Below are positions 1 to 6,283 of a stretch of DNA of 6,636 bases, piece by piece. A program made the position numbers and the translations under genes. Position 1 is the stretch's first letter; each line of letters opens with the position of its first letter. The DNA is from Alphaproteobacteria bacterium. GTDB lineage: Bacteria > Pseudomonadota > Alphaproteobacteria > Micropepsales > Micropepsaceae. The stretch covers positions 27,107 to 33,742 of the forward strand of contig PKWC01000164.1 in NCBI GenBank assembly GCA_003131925.1, given 5' to 3'. Below the pieces are notes generated by a model, which did not search any database, had not been told where the DNA came from, and saw nothing but the letters and a program-made list of their open reading frames with translations.

Positions 1-812
1 TGATGGCCGATTTCCGCGCGGCGCATGCGGGAGAAGAATTCCTCTGCCATGTTCGTGCAAGCGCCGTCCGCCGAATAGGCTTCTTCGTGGTTGATCCGCT
101 TCATCTCGAAACGGGAATGCAGGTCGTTCCATGACTTGCCTTCATCGGCATTCACGACCGTTCCTTTGGCGATGCGAGACTTGATCCATGACAGCGCCGC
201 GCCTTCCGACCGGAACACTGCCGGGAGAGACTTGCCGTCGCGCTCGCGGATGATAACGACCGCACGGCGCTTGCCGGATTGATTGTGTGCAAGGCGGCGG
301 TCAACGCGGTTATCGCGATGGTTGGCTGGCTTCACATAGCCGCCGAAATATCCGCCGTCGATTTCCGCGATCTTGCCTTCTCCGCCGACAACGCGGCCCT
401 TCATTTCCTCTGCCATCGCTTCGCGCATTTTGTGAAGCAGGACAAAGCACGCCTTGTAGGAGACGCCGAGATCGCGCGAGATCGCCAGTGCGCTCTTGCC
501 CTTCACTTCATTACAAAAGATTGCGATGGCCGCGAGATACGTTCGGAGCGGCAACTTGTGGCTGGCAAAGAGAGTGCCGCTTGTGATGCTGAAATGCGCC
601 TTGCATGCGCGGCATTCAAAGCAGAGCGCCCCAGTCTCGCGGCGATACTCGTAAGCATCCAACCCGCCGCATTTCGCACAAACCGGAGCGCCGTCCGTGT
701 CTGGCCAGCGCACCTTGCGGAACATTGTCTCGGCTTCCGCGTCCGTCATGCGGAACACTGTCGCCAGCGTGAGGGTCTTGGCTTTCGCGGAAAGGAGGAA
801 GTGCTGTGCCAT
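1..812 (-). CDS. IS1595-family (ISXO2-like) transposase, 3' end beyond window
   Basis: This is a DDE-type transposase that cuts and joins the ends of its own insertion sequence. The minus-strand frame is open from an ATG at 812-810 to the window edge, giving 270 complete codons and no stop; family members are roughly 300 residues or a little longer, so only the C-terminal end is missing. An N-terminal zinc ribbon is visible: CAKC at residues 45-48 and CRAC at 67-70, followed by the family-typical FSITSGTLFASHKLPL segment. The RNase-H-like catalytic core has EIDGGYFGG (Asp152), NADEGKSW (Asp223) and NMAEEFFSRMRR (probable Glu257), consistent with a DDE triad. An in-frame TAG lies a few codons upstream of the chosen ATG, so no longer start is possible. 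The ribosome site is weak (GAAAG). The gene appears intact within the window. Family assignment is confident; the subgroup is not determined. Confidence 0.9.
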   Translation of the reverse strand, partial: MAQHFLLSAKAKTLTLATVFRMTDAEAETMFRKVRWPDTDGAPVCAKCGGLDAYEYRRETGALCFECRACKAHFSITSGTLFASHKLPLRTYLAAIAIFCNEVKGKSALAISRDLGVSYKACFVLLHKMREAMAEEMKGRVVGGEGKIAEIDGGYFGGYVKPANHRDNRVDRRLAHNQSGKRRAVVIIRERDGKSLPAVFRSEGAALSWIKSRIAKGTVVNADEGKSWNDLHSRFEMKRINHEEAYSADGACTNMAEEFFSRMRRAEIGH

Positions 813-831
813 TGGTATCGCTTTCAAATCC

Positions 832-853
832 TAGGTAGCATATATGCAACCTA
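832..853. promoter_or_regulatory. 22-bp palindrome between transposase and DUF6471 gene (operator candidate)
   Basis: The sequence reads TAGGTAGCATA followed by TATGCAACCTA. It is its own reverse complement except for one mismatched pair (837/848). It sits 20 bases upstream of the transposase start and upstream of the divergent small gene, and the core GCATATATGC is perfect. The first ten bases of its core, GGTAGCATAT, recur as a direct repeat at 896-905. The symmetry and placement suggest a dimer-binding operator or a transposase-binding subterminal site. No binding protein can be named from the sequence. Confidence 0.5.
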
Positions 854-923
854 AGGACCTATTGCAATGCCAATAAAGACCGTTTATGCTCCTTGGGTAG
901 CATATCTGATACGTGAGGAACGC

Positions 924-1169
924 ATGGCTGGATTTGCCAAATCTGAGGCTGAAATTGGGGAACGGGCTTCCCGGTTTTTGAAGGCGGAATTGAAGCGGGC
1001 AGACGTGACTTATGCTGGACTAGCGGAGAGGCTGGCAAAGCACGGTCTGAAGAGCGAAACGGTCCCGTCCATCAAATCGAAACTGGCGCGAGGAACGTTC
1101 GCGGCAACCTTCCTACTTGCGAGCCTAGCCGCATTGGAACTTGATGGCGTGAGGCTTGAGGATATCTAA
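924..1169 (+). CDS. DUF6471-like small protein (possible IS passenger gene)
   Basis: This encodes a small helical protein of 81 residues from the ATG at 924, resembling the DUF6471 family, whose function is unknown. The recognisable core is ASRFLKAELKRADVTYAGL, then LAKHGLKSETVPSIKSKL, then ARGTFAATFLLASLAALEL. This looks like a compact helix-turn-helix-like fold, with a Tyr-x-x-Leu-Ala segment and a Ser/Arg-Gly-Thr-Phe motif. The start at 924 is preferred because GAGG lies 5 bases upstream and the family normally begins just before the FLKAELKR helix. An earlier in-frame ATG at 867, with AAGGA 9 bases upstream, would add 19 residues (100 in all) and cannot be excluded. The gene diverges from the transposase across the palindrome. 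Its TAA (1167-1169) overlaps the stop of the convergent membrane-protein gene by 3 bases. That it is a passenger of the IS or a regulator of it is inference from position. Confidence 0.7.
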   Translation: MAGFAKSEAEIGERASRFLKAELKRADVTYAGLAERLAKHGLKSETVPSIKSKLARGTFAATFLLASLAALELDGVRLEDI

Positions 1170-1996
1170 ACCGAGCTAGGATGGTCCCGAAACCTGAAAG
1201 ACCCAGCCGGGTCCAATGGCACAATCCGCGATGATCCGGATATGTGTTCGATGACGGCGAGAGCCTTTTGTGCGGCGCTAAGAAAATAAAGGATTCGCTG
1301 GTTGCGGCTTGCTGAAATCGGCTCAACAAAAAACTGGACAGCGGCTTTGCTGAAAAAGTATGTCAAATAACCGTGCACAACAGTTTGGGGCGGAACGTGG
1401 ATGATTCTTCCGAGATGTGGCCCTATAGATGCGTCCCTCGTCTCGCGCACCTTCTCCATTCCTGGGAACGGAATATCCTCTTGATCAGGTGACAAATACG
1501 GGCCGCTCGAAATATCATCGCCAAGGTAGATATTTAATCTTGCCTCTACCGAGAGCGGTCTGGTCGATCTGTTCAAGAAGCGAATATCCCGCATGAAGAT
1601 ATAGATGCCTTCCCTGCCCGAGGGCTCTGTGCCCTCTTGAGCCGGAAGAGTGGAAAATGCTTCCGGGGATGTGTGCCACTCAATAACCAAATCCGGCGTC
1701 TCCGTTTTCAATTCTAGTGCCGCGATTTTTTCGCGACCCTTCCTCTGGACGCGAAATGACGCCTCAAATAGCCATAGACAGACTATTGCCAGCGCCCCAA
1801 CTAGCCACCAAGCGAGCGAAAGATGGGGGATCATGTTGAAGATCGCCCATGTGTCGGCATGTTTTGGACGCCAAAACTCGTCGCGGACAAGAACATAGAG
1901 GCCAGCCGCCGCGTAAAGCAGCGCGACCAATTTTCCCCATAACCCTTCCCGCCATAGCTGGCATAAGTGGCTGGCCCTATCGCGGATGAATCGCAT
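1166..1996 (-). CDS. Two-helix membrane protein of unknown function
   Basis: I do not recognise this 276-residue protein. The start ATG at 1996-1994 has a good ribosome site (GAGGGG, 4 bases upstream). Two hydrophobic segments are visible: about residues 22-38 (KLVALLYAAAGLYVLV) and 58-80 (HLSLAWWLVGALAIVCLWLF). They are separated by a short loop and followed by basic residues FRVQRKGREK, which suggests both termini lie in the cytoplasm. The remaining roughly 190 residues alternate hydrophobic and polar positions (RDIRFLNRSTRPLSVEARL, VPPQTVVHGYLTYFF), as expected of a beta-sandwich soluble domain. No catalytic motif was seen. Base composition looks richer in A+T than in the aidB gene next to it, which fits acquired DNA. 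It ends against the DUF6471-like gene with a 3-base stop overlap. The open frame, ribosome site and domain-like pattern support a real gene; its function is unknown. Confidence 0.72.
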   Translation of the reverse strand: MRFIRDRASHLCQLWREGLWGKLVALLYAAAGLYVLVRDEFWRPKHADTWAIFNMIPHLSLAWWLVGALAIVCLWLFEASFRVQRKGREKIAALELKTETPDLVIEWHTSPEAFSTLPAQEGTEPSGREGIYIFMRDIRFLNRSTRPLSVEARLNIYLGDDISSGPYLSPDQEDIPFPGMEKVRETRDASIGPHLGRIIHVPPQTVVHGYLTYFFSKAAVQFFVEPISASRNQRILYFLSAAQKALAVIEHISGSSRIVPLDPAGSFRFRDHPSSV

Positions 1997-2148
1997 TCAG
2001 CCCCTCGGTTTGGCGCAGTGAGGAAATCGCCAGTCCCGCGTGAAGATACCGGGAGTCGAGAATGGCGGCGAATCCGGCCACAAAGCCGCGCGAACGCGCT
2101 CACGGCATGCCACCATGATTTGAGCCTCGCGAGATATGTGGGAAATCG

Positions 2149-2169
2149 GCGGCGGAAGGCTTCCACCGC
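2149..2169 (-). terminator. Hairpin downstream of aidB, possible terminator
   Basis: Read on the minus strand, GCGGTGGAA and TTCCGCCGC form a 9-bp stem (one G-U pair) around a GCC loop, 20 bases after the aidB stop. On the plus strand the same position would be a C-A mismatch, so the structure favours minus-strand RNA. The following T run is poor (ATTTCCC), so this is at best a weak intrinsic terminator or an mRNA 3'-end stabiliser. Confidence 0.35.
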
Positions 2170-2189
2170 TTGCGCCATAATACCGGATT

Positions 2190-3851
2190 TCAGAAAATGG
2201 GCGATGCTCTGGACAAGATAGCGTCGCAGTCGATTTTTGTCGCAAGCGCACCGTATGCATAGCCGCGCCGTTCCGCGAGCCTCGTGGCGCAAAAGGCATT
2301 GGCCATCGCGGCCGGCCCATGGCGGGCAAGAATCGAGCCTTGCAGCGCGAGCGCCATATCTTCGACAAGCCGCCGCGCATCCCCTTCGCCCGCCGGCTGA
2401 ACGAGTCGATCCCGGACACTTTCGACCGCAGCGTCGAGCGAGGCACAGAAACCGGGCGCAGCTTCGATCTCGTTCACGAATGCAGCCACGCTTTCCGGCT
2501 CGCGAGCCTTTGCCCGCAGCACATCGAGGCAGATGACGTTGCCCGATCCTTCCCAGATCGAATTGAGCGGAGACTGCCGGAACAGTCGCGGCATCACGTT
2601 TTCCTCGACGTAACCCGAGCCGCCATGCACTTCCATCGCCTCATAAACAAAGTTCACTACGCGCTTGTTGAGCCAGTATTTTGCAACCGGTGTGGCGATG
2701 CGCGAAAACGCGGCGGCCATGGCACTCGTCTTCGCCTCGTCGAAGCTTCTTGCGACGCGGAAGGCAAGCGCCGTCGCCGCCTCCGACTCGACCGCCATGT
2801 CGGCCAGCAGCACGCGCATCGCCGGTTGATCGATCAGCTTCTTTTGGAACGCCATGCGGTGTTCGGCGTGCCAGAGCGCATTTGCGAGCGCCTGGCGCAT
2901 ATAGGCGGCAGGCGCGATCGTGCAATCGAGCCTTGTGTGCTGCACCATTTCAATGATCGTGCGCACGCCGCGGCCCGGCTCGCCCACCATCAGCGCGTAG
3001 GCGCCGCGATATTCGATCTCCGATGAGGCATTGGCGCGATCGCCCAACTTGTCCTTCAGCCGAAGGATATCGATCGAGTTCCGCTCGCCATCCGGCGTCC
3101 AACGCGGCGCGAGAAAGCAGCTCAGTCCTTCATCGGCGTAAGCAAGCGTCAGGAAGGCATCGCACATGGGAGCAGAGCAGAACCATTTGTGCCCCATGAG
3201 ACGATAGGCGTGGCCCGGACCAGCGCTGCCGATCGGAGAGGCGCGGGTGGTGTTGGCGCGCACATCCGAGCCGCCCTGCTTTTCCGTCATGGCCATTCCA
3301 ATTGTGACCCCAGCCTTGGCTGCCTCCGGCTGGGACGACGAATCGTATTGCGAGGCGAGAATTCGAGGCAGCCATTGCGCTGCGATGTCCGGCTGGTGGC
3401 GCAGCGCCGCAACGGAGGCATAGGTCATCGTCATGGGGCAGCAGACGCCGGGCTCGATCTGCGCCATGAGGAACTCGAGGCCCGCATGCAACACGTGACC
3501 GGCGTCGGCGCCACTCCAGGCCGCACTTGCGACACCGGCCTCCAAACCGAGCTTCATGAGCGCGTGATAGGCCGGATGAAATTCGACCTCATCGATTCTT
3601 CGGCCGTAACGATCGAAGCTTTTCAGTCGGGGCGAGAATTGATTGGCCTGCATCGCAAATTCTGCGACCTCGGCCGAGCCGGCACGGGCGCCGAACCGCG
3701 CAAGCCGGTCCAGATGAGCGCGTCCGCCCGCGTGGGCGACCGCGTCCACGAACGCCAGGTCCGACTCGAAAAGGTTCACATTCTCGAAGGGCGGCGGCTG
3801 GTTCGTCACCTCATGAGTCTCGAGATGCTGCCGGGGGCGGAGCGGGCTCAT
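2190..3851 (-). CDS. aidB: AidB-like acyl-CoA dehydrogenase family protein
   Basis: This is a flavoprotein of the acyl-CoA dehydrogenase superfamily, AidB branch. In E. coli, AidB (541 residues) is part of the adaptive response to alkylating agents, binds FAD and DNA, and has only weak isovaleryl-CoA dehydrogenase activity. This 553-residue protein is full length. Diagnostic AidB motifs are MTEKQGGSDVRANTTRA (188-203, flavin contacts), HKWFCSAPMCDAFLTLA (221-237), LSCFLAPRWTPDGERN (243-258), RLKDKLGDRANASSEIE (264-280), EAMEVHGGSGYVEEN (404-418) and SIWEGSGNVICLDVLR (431-446); the last carries the glutamate at the usual catalytic-base position. The start is fixed by an AGGAGG 5 bases upstream of the ATG. 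No ada, alkA or alkB gene is adjacent. It diverges from the L,D-transpeptidase gene across a shared 172-bp region. Assignment to the AidB family is strong; a role in alkylation defence here is by analogy, and a catabolic acyl-CoA role is the alternative. Confidence 0.9.
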   Translation of the reverse strand: MSPLRPRQHLETHEVTNQPPPFENVNLFESDLAFVDAVAHAGGRAHLDRLARFGARAGSAEVAEFAMQANQFSPRLKSFDRYGRRIDEVEFHPAYHALMKLGLEAGVASAAWSGADAGHVLHAGLEFLMAQIEPGVCCPMTMTYASVAALRHQPDIAAQWLPRILASQYDSSSQPEAAKAGVTIGMAMTEKQGGSDVRANTTRASPIGSAGPGHAYRLMGHKWFCSAPMCDAFLTLAYADEGLSCFLAPRWTPDGERNSIDILRLKDKLGDRANASSEIEYRGAYALMVGEPGRGVRTIIEMVQHTRLDCTIAPAAYMRQALANALWHAEHRMAFQKKLIDQPAMRVLLADMAVESEAATALAFRVARSFDEAKTSAMAAAFSRIATPVAKYWLNKRVVNFVYEAMEVHGGSGYVEENVMPRLFRQSPLNSIWEGSGNVICLDVLRAKAREPESVAAFVNEIEAAPGFCASLDAAVESVRDRLVQPAGEGDARRLVEDMALALQGSILARHGPAAMANAFCATRLAERRGYAYGALATKIDCDAILSRASPIF

Positions 3852-3935
3852 GCGGTCCTCCTCTGGATCAAACGCCCCGTTCGAAACCGGGTCGGCGAAG
3901 GGCTCAAACGTAACGAATTTACCAATAAGCTGTTG

Positions 3936-3967
3936 ATTAGATCCCCGGAATCTTGCGATCTTGTTAA
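3936..3967 (-). promoter_or_regulatory. Possible aidB promoter
   Basis: On the minus strand TTAACA (3967-3962, one mismatch to TTGACA) precedes TCTAAT (3941-3936, one mismatch to TATAAT). The spacer is 20 bases, longer than the usual 16-18, so the pair may need an activator. The first hexamer overlaps the CtrA-like box, which would suit activation by a regulator bound there. The implied leader is about 75-80 bases. Confidence 0.3.
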
Positions 3968-3978
3968 GGATTGTTTAA
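3964..3978. promoter_or_regulatory. TTAA-N7-TTAA site (CtrA-like box)
   Basis: TTAA at 3964-3967 and TTAA at 3975-3978 are separated by exactly 7 bases (GGATTGT). This matches the full consensus bound by CtrA, the alphaproteobacterial cell-cycle response regulator. It lies 45 bases before the L,D-transpeptidase start and 112 bases before the aidB start. A GAATC at 3948-3952 fits GANTC, the target of the CcrM methyltransferase that acts in the same circuit. The site could serve either divergent gene. For the plus-strand gene, a -10-like TTTAAT (3974-3979) overlaps the box, which would fit repression. Confidence 0.5.
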
Positions 3979-4023
3979 TAATCGGCGCGGGGCTGCGGCC
4001 CATCCGCCGGGGCGTGCGGGCAG

Positions 4024-5121
4024 ATGTCGGCACTGAGACAAGTGAGCGGAATTTATGTTGCGGCGGCATCGTTTTATGGTGGTGTGGCCATACTTTCCTT
4101 GCATCCCGGGATAACCGAATCCGCCAATCTTGCGACCCGCGACTTCACCGCACGGACTGCGATCGCGGCGAATGCGGTCGATGTTGCGCTTGCAGGTTCG
4201 GAGCGGACGTTGGCTATCAAGGGAGCGGCTGCATTCGAGTACGCGCGGGAAATGAAACGGGCTCTCGCGAAAACCTGGTCCCTGGGTAATGGGGTGTCCG
4301 GGGTGGTCGTCCGGCTCGATTTGACGGCGCCTTCGCAAGAGGTGTCCCGGTCGGCAGCGCGTTCCAGAGTTCGCGAGCGGTCAAACAAGTCGGCGCCCGG
4401 CATCGCTGAAGTTGTTGCATCGGGCAAAAAAGGGCCGCAATTCCCGACCTTGCCTGCGCCGCGCGCTGCCGATCTCGTGCGCGTCAAGGAGCGCCTAAAG
4501 GACAGTCTCCCGCGCGAACTTTACGGCAATTTCGAGCTGTTTCTTTATGTGAGCAAGGCGGCGCGGGGTCCGTGGGCTCAACGCATGTATGTGTTCCAAA
4601 AGAACGCCCGATCAGACGACCTTGCGCTGCTCTATAATTGGCCGGTGTCAACGGGACGTGAGCGCGTCGAATACAATTCGGAAGGCCGCAGGCTGCCAAG
4701 CTATACGCCGGCCGGGTATTACGAGCTGGATCCTCGGCGCTCCTACAGGCATCACTTCTCGCTCCAATGGCGCCAGCCCATGCCATATGCGATGTTTTTC
4801 ACGTGGGTGAAGAAGGGAATTCCAACTGGCCTCGCGATACACGGCGCGACGGGAAGGGATGTCGCCCTGCTTGGTTCGCGTGCGAGCGCGGGATGCGTAC
4901 GCCTCGCGCCGCAGGCAGCCCGCACATTGTTCACCCTGATACGCGCACAGCATCGCGGTCTCGCGCCACGTTTTGCGATCGACAGGCGTAGCGGCACGAT
5001 GAGCAATGATGGAACAATCTTGCACGATGCGAACGGCCGACCGAGTTTTGCCGAAGGATATAAAGTCCTTGTTTTCATCGAAAACTATGGCGGCGCGAAC
5101 GAGGTCGCCGCGCTTTATTGA
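4024..5121 (+). CDS. L,D-transpeptidase (YkuD domain), envelope protein
   Basis: This enzyme probably makes or edits 3-3 peptidoglycan crosslinks, or attaches proteins to peptidoglycan, in the periplasm. The protein has 365 residues. The N-terminus has a hydrophobic stretch at about 9-26 (GIYVAAASFYGGVAILSL), which could be a signal anchor or uncleaved signal; no convincing cleavage site is seen. Residues 30-160 are low in motifs, probably a periplasmic linker. The catalytic domain spans roughly 170-320. It contains YTPAGYYEL (227-235), HGATG with His273, and SRASAGCVRL with the nucleophile Cys291, the hallmark S-x-G-C-(I/V)-R motif. All catalytic residues are present. The ATG at 4024 has only a weak ribosome site (GCGGG), but no upstream in-frame start fits and the next Met is at residue 77, after the hydrophobic segment. 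Transcription is separate from its neighbours: aidB diverges and rlmB converges. The CtrA-like box just upstream suggests possible cell-cycle timing. Confidence 0.88.
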   Translation: MSALRQVSGIYVAAASFYGGVAILSLHPGITESANLATRDFTARTAIAANAVDVALAGSERTLAIKGAAAFEYAREMKRALAKTWSLGNGVSGVVVRLDLTAPSQEVSRSAARSRVRERSNKSAPGIAEVVASGKKGPQFPTLPAPRAADLVRVKERLKDSLPRELYGNFELFLYVSKAARGPWAQRMYVFQKNARSDDLALLYNWPVSTGRERVEYNSEGRRLPSYTPAGYYELDPRRSYRHHFSLQWRQPMPYAMFFTWVKKGIPTGLAIHGATGRDVALLGSRASAGCVRLAPQAARTLFTLIRAQHRGLAPRFAIDRRSGTMSNDGTILHDANGRPSFAEGYKVLVFIENYGGANEVAALY

Positions 5122-5137
5122 GGGCCGGCGTCGCGGC

Positions 5138-5218
5138 TCATGCGTGCCCGGTGATAAGCCAGAGAAGAATGATGATCGGGATCGGCACGCCGATCAGCCA
5201 CAACAGACACGAGCGCAT
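5138..5218 (-). CDS. 26-residue single-helix membrane microprotein downstream of rlmB
   Basis: This short gene runs from an ATG at 5218-5216 to a TGA at 5140-5138. The peptide is almost entirely one hydrophobic helix: a basic start (MRSCLLW), a core of LIGVPIPIIILLWLI, and a short polar tail ending in His-Ala. A strong ribosome site, GAGGAGG, lies 5 bases upstream and overlaps the rlmB stop codon. The gap between the rlmB stop and this start is 10 bases, so the pair is very probably co-transcribed and translationally coupled. The LWLIG(I/V)PIPIIIL pattern resembles very small hypothetical membrane proteins I recall from Rhizobiales, an impression not checked by search. Its function is unknown; a proline-kinked inner-membrane helix suggests a partner-binding or regulatory microprotein. 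Confidence 0.75.
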   Translation of the reverse strand: MRSCLLWLIGVPIPIIILLWLITGHA

Positions 5219-5228
5219 TTTGTCCTCC

Positions 5229-6008
5229 TCACGGTGGAATCGCAGTTGCATCCGCCGCAACCTGGCCCCGCCGACATTCGTAAAGCGCGATAGCCGCTGC
5301 GTTGGAAACGTTCAGGCTCTCCATACGGCGCCCGACGGAGATCAAAGCGGACGTATCGCAATTCTCACGCACCAGGCGCCGAAGACCGGCGCCTTCGGAG
5401 CCAAGCACAAGCGACACGTCACCATCGGCGACCGCGGTGGCGAGGGGCTGATCGGCGTCGCCGGCAAGCGCGACGCGCCAGAAGCCGGCTGCACCCAGCT
5501 GTTGCAGTGTCCGCGCGATATTGACGACCGTCAGATACGGCACAAGTTCAAGGCCTCCCGACGCCGCCTTGGCGAGCGCGCCGGACTCGGGTGGGGCGTG
5601 CCGGTCCTGCACAATCACGGCTGAAGCTTCGAACGCAGCGGCGGAGCGCAGAATGGCTCCTACATTCTGTGGGTCAGCAATCTGGTCGAGCACGACAACG
5701 ATTTTCCGCCCTGAGCCGCCGACGATATCGTCGAGGTGGCGGCGGGGCAGCGGCTCGCAGCATAGGGCAGCTCCCTGGTGCACCGTGCCTGGCGGCAGGA
5801 GACGCGAGACTTGCGCGGCGTCAGCCGTGGTAACTTCGACGCGCTGCAGCAGATTTGCGCCGATTGTCTGTGCCGCTCGCTCCGTAAGTACACACCGGCG
5901 GCTTGTTCTCAATGGGTTGGCAAGTGCGGCCGTTACGGCATGCAGCCCGTAGAGCCAGAGGCCTCCTGAATCAGCCGGATGGCGGCTTCCCGTCCGTGAT
6001 CTTTTCAT
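5229..6008 (-). CDS. rlmB: 23S rRNA (guanosine-2'-O)-methyltransferase, TrmH/SpoU family
   Basis: This is a SAM-dependent RNA ribose methyltransferase of the SPOUT (trefoil-knot) class; RlmB methylates G2251 of 23S rRNA in E. coli. The 259 residues fit the family. The N-terminal substrate-binding subdomain begins with LWLYGLHAVTAALANP (17-32). Motif 1 is LDQIADPQNVGAILRSAAAF (107-126), with Asn115 and Arg121. HAPPESGALAKAASGGLE follows at 137-154. Motif 2 is VLGSEGAGL (201-209), and motif 3 is SLNVSNAAAIALYE (231-244). All knot residues are present, so it should be active. The ATG at 6008 has a poor ribosome site (AGGG only 3 bases away), but the motif spacing supports it. It diverges from tRNA-Tyr and is followed by the coupled microprotein. 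The family is certain. RlmB rather than TrmH or another SpoU paralogue is likely because of the N-terminal subdomain, but target specificity cannot be proved from sequence. Confidence 0.88.
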   Translation of the reverse strand: MKRSRTGSRHPADSGGLWLYGLHAVTAALANPLRTSRRCVLTERAAQTIGANLLQRVEVTTADAAQVSRLLPPGTVHQGAALCCEPLPRRHLDDIVGGSGRKIVVVLDQIADPQNVGAILRSAAAFEASAVIVQDRHAPPESGALAKAASGGLELVPYLTVVNIARTLQQLGAAGFWRVALAGDADQPLATAVADGDVSLVLGSEGAGLRRLVRENCDTSALISVGRRMESLNVSNAAAIALYECRRGQVAADATAIPP

Positions 6009-6103
6009 GAACCCTATTCAGCCCGCTCAATTCCGAAAGCGAAAGTGGCGCAAACGGCAAATTTCAGTGAAGTAAGCCAGGGACGAGATCCCCGGCGATT
6101 CTA

Positions 6104-6132
6104 TTGACACATTGGGGCGTTTGGCTGATATC
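6104..6132 (+). promoter_or_regulatory. tRNA-Tyr promoter
   Basis: A perfect TTGACA (-35) at 6104-6109 is followed after 17 bases by GATATC (6127-6132), a weak -10 with three of six consensus bases. A start near 6139 would give a leader of about 30 bases before the tRNA. The consensus -35 and position support a strong stable-RNA promoter; a GANTC site (GATTC, 6097-6101) lies just upstream. Confidence 0.55.
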
Positions 6133-6170
6133 CGCGCGCCGCGGCTCTCCAGCCTCGGAATTCCGTCATT

Positions 6171-6256
6171 GGGGGAATGTCCCGAGCGGCAAAGGGGGCG
6201 GACTGTAAATCCGCTGGCTTACGCCTTCGTAGGTTCGAGTCCTACTTCCCCCACCA
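6171..6256 (+). tRNA. tRNA-Tyr(GTA)
   Basis: This is an 86-base type II tRNA with a long variable arm and an encoded CCA. The acceptor stem pairs GGGGGAA (6171-6177) with TTCCCCC (6246-6252), the discriminator is A6253 and CCA is 6254-6256. The anticodon arm is GCGGA-CTGTAAA-TCCGC with anticodon GTA at 6205-6207. The T arm contains GTAGG-TTCGAGT-CCTAC. The D arm and variable arm (GGCTTACGCCTT) are as expected for bacterial tRNA-Tyr. All stems are intact, so it should be functional. Confidence 0.97.
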
Positions 6257-6283
6257 GCCTTCGCTCGCGGAGCGAGTGAAGGC
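6257..6283 (+). repeat. 12-bp hairpin immediately 3' of tRNA-Tyr
   Basis: GCCTTCGCTCGC (6257-6268) and GCGAGTGAAGGC (6272-6283) pair along all 12 positions in RNA, with one G-U pair, around a GGA loop. The first base follows directly on the tRNA CCA. No T tract follows, so it is not a standard intrinsic terminator; it may guide 3' processing or protect the precursor. A second, shorter inverted pair (CCC-GCA-GGG, 6297-6305) and the related GAAG/CGAAGGC sequence follow, giving a repetitive look to the segment up to about 6312. Confidence 0.7.

Noticed and set aside
279..854. 191-residue open frame on the plus strand, and shorter frames at 91-282 and 287-586
   Set aside because: They lie opposite the transposase, whose minus-strand frame shows a complete zinc ribbon and DDE motifs; the plus-strand translations show no family features.
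1997..2189. Possible small gene between aidB and the membrane-protein gene, including a minus-strand open stretch of about 40 codons reading FVAGFAAILDSRYLHAGLA
   Set aside because: It has no start codon with a ribosome site and no recognised family. The phrase looks vaguely familiar from Rhizobiales intergenic DNA but I cannot support a repeat from a single copy. Imperfect inverted arms near 2031-2055 also fell short.
3189..4289. 366-residue open frame on the plus strand
   Set aside because: It runs antisense through aidB, across the divergent promoter region and into the L,D-transpeptidase gene in another frame; its translation is rich in Arg/His/Gly with no motif.
5121..5138. Terminator between the convergent L,D-transpeptidase and microprotein genes
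   Set aside because: The 16-base gap is too short and no stem with a T tract was found in either direction; GCCGCG/CGCGGC arms are separated by a long loop.
5118..5624. 168-residue plus-strand open frame and others opposite rlmB
   Set aside because: They are shadows of rlmB, whose minus-strand frame contains all SPOUT motifs.
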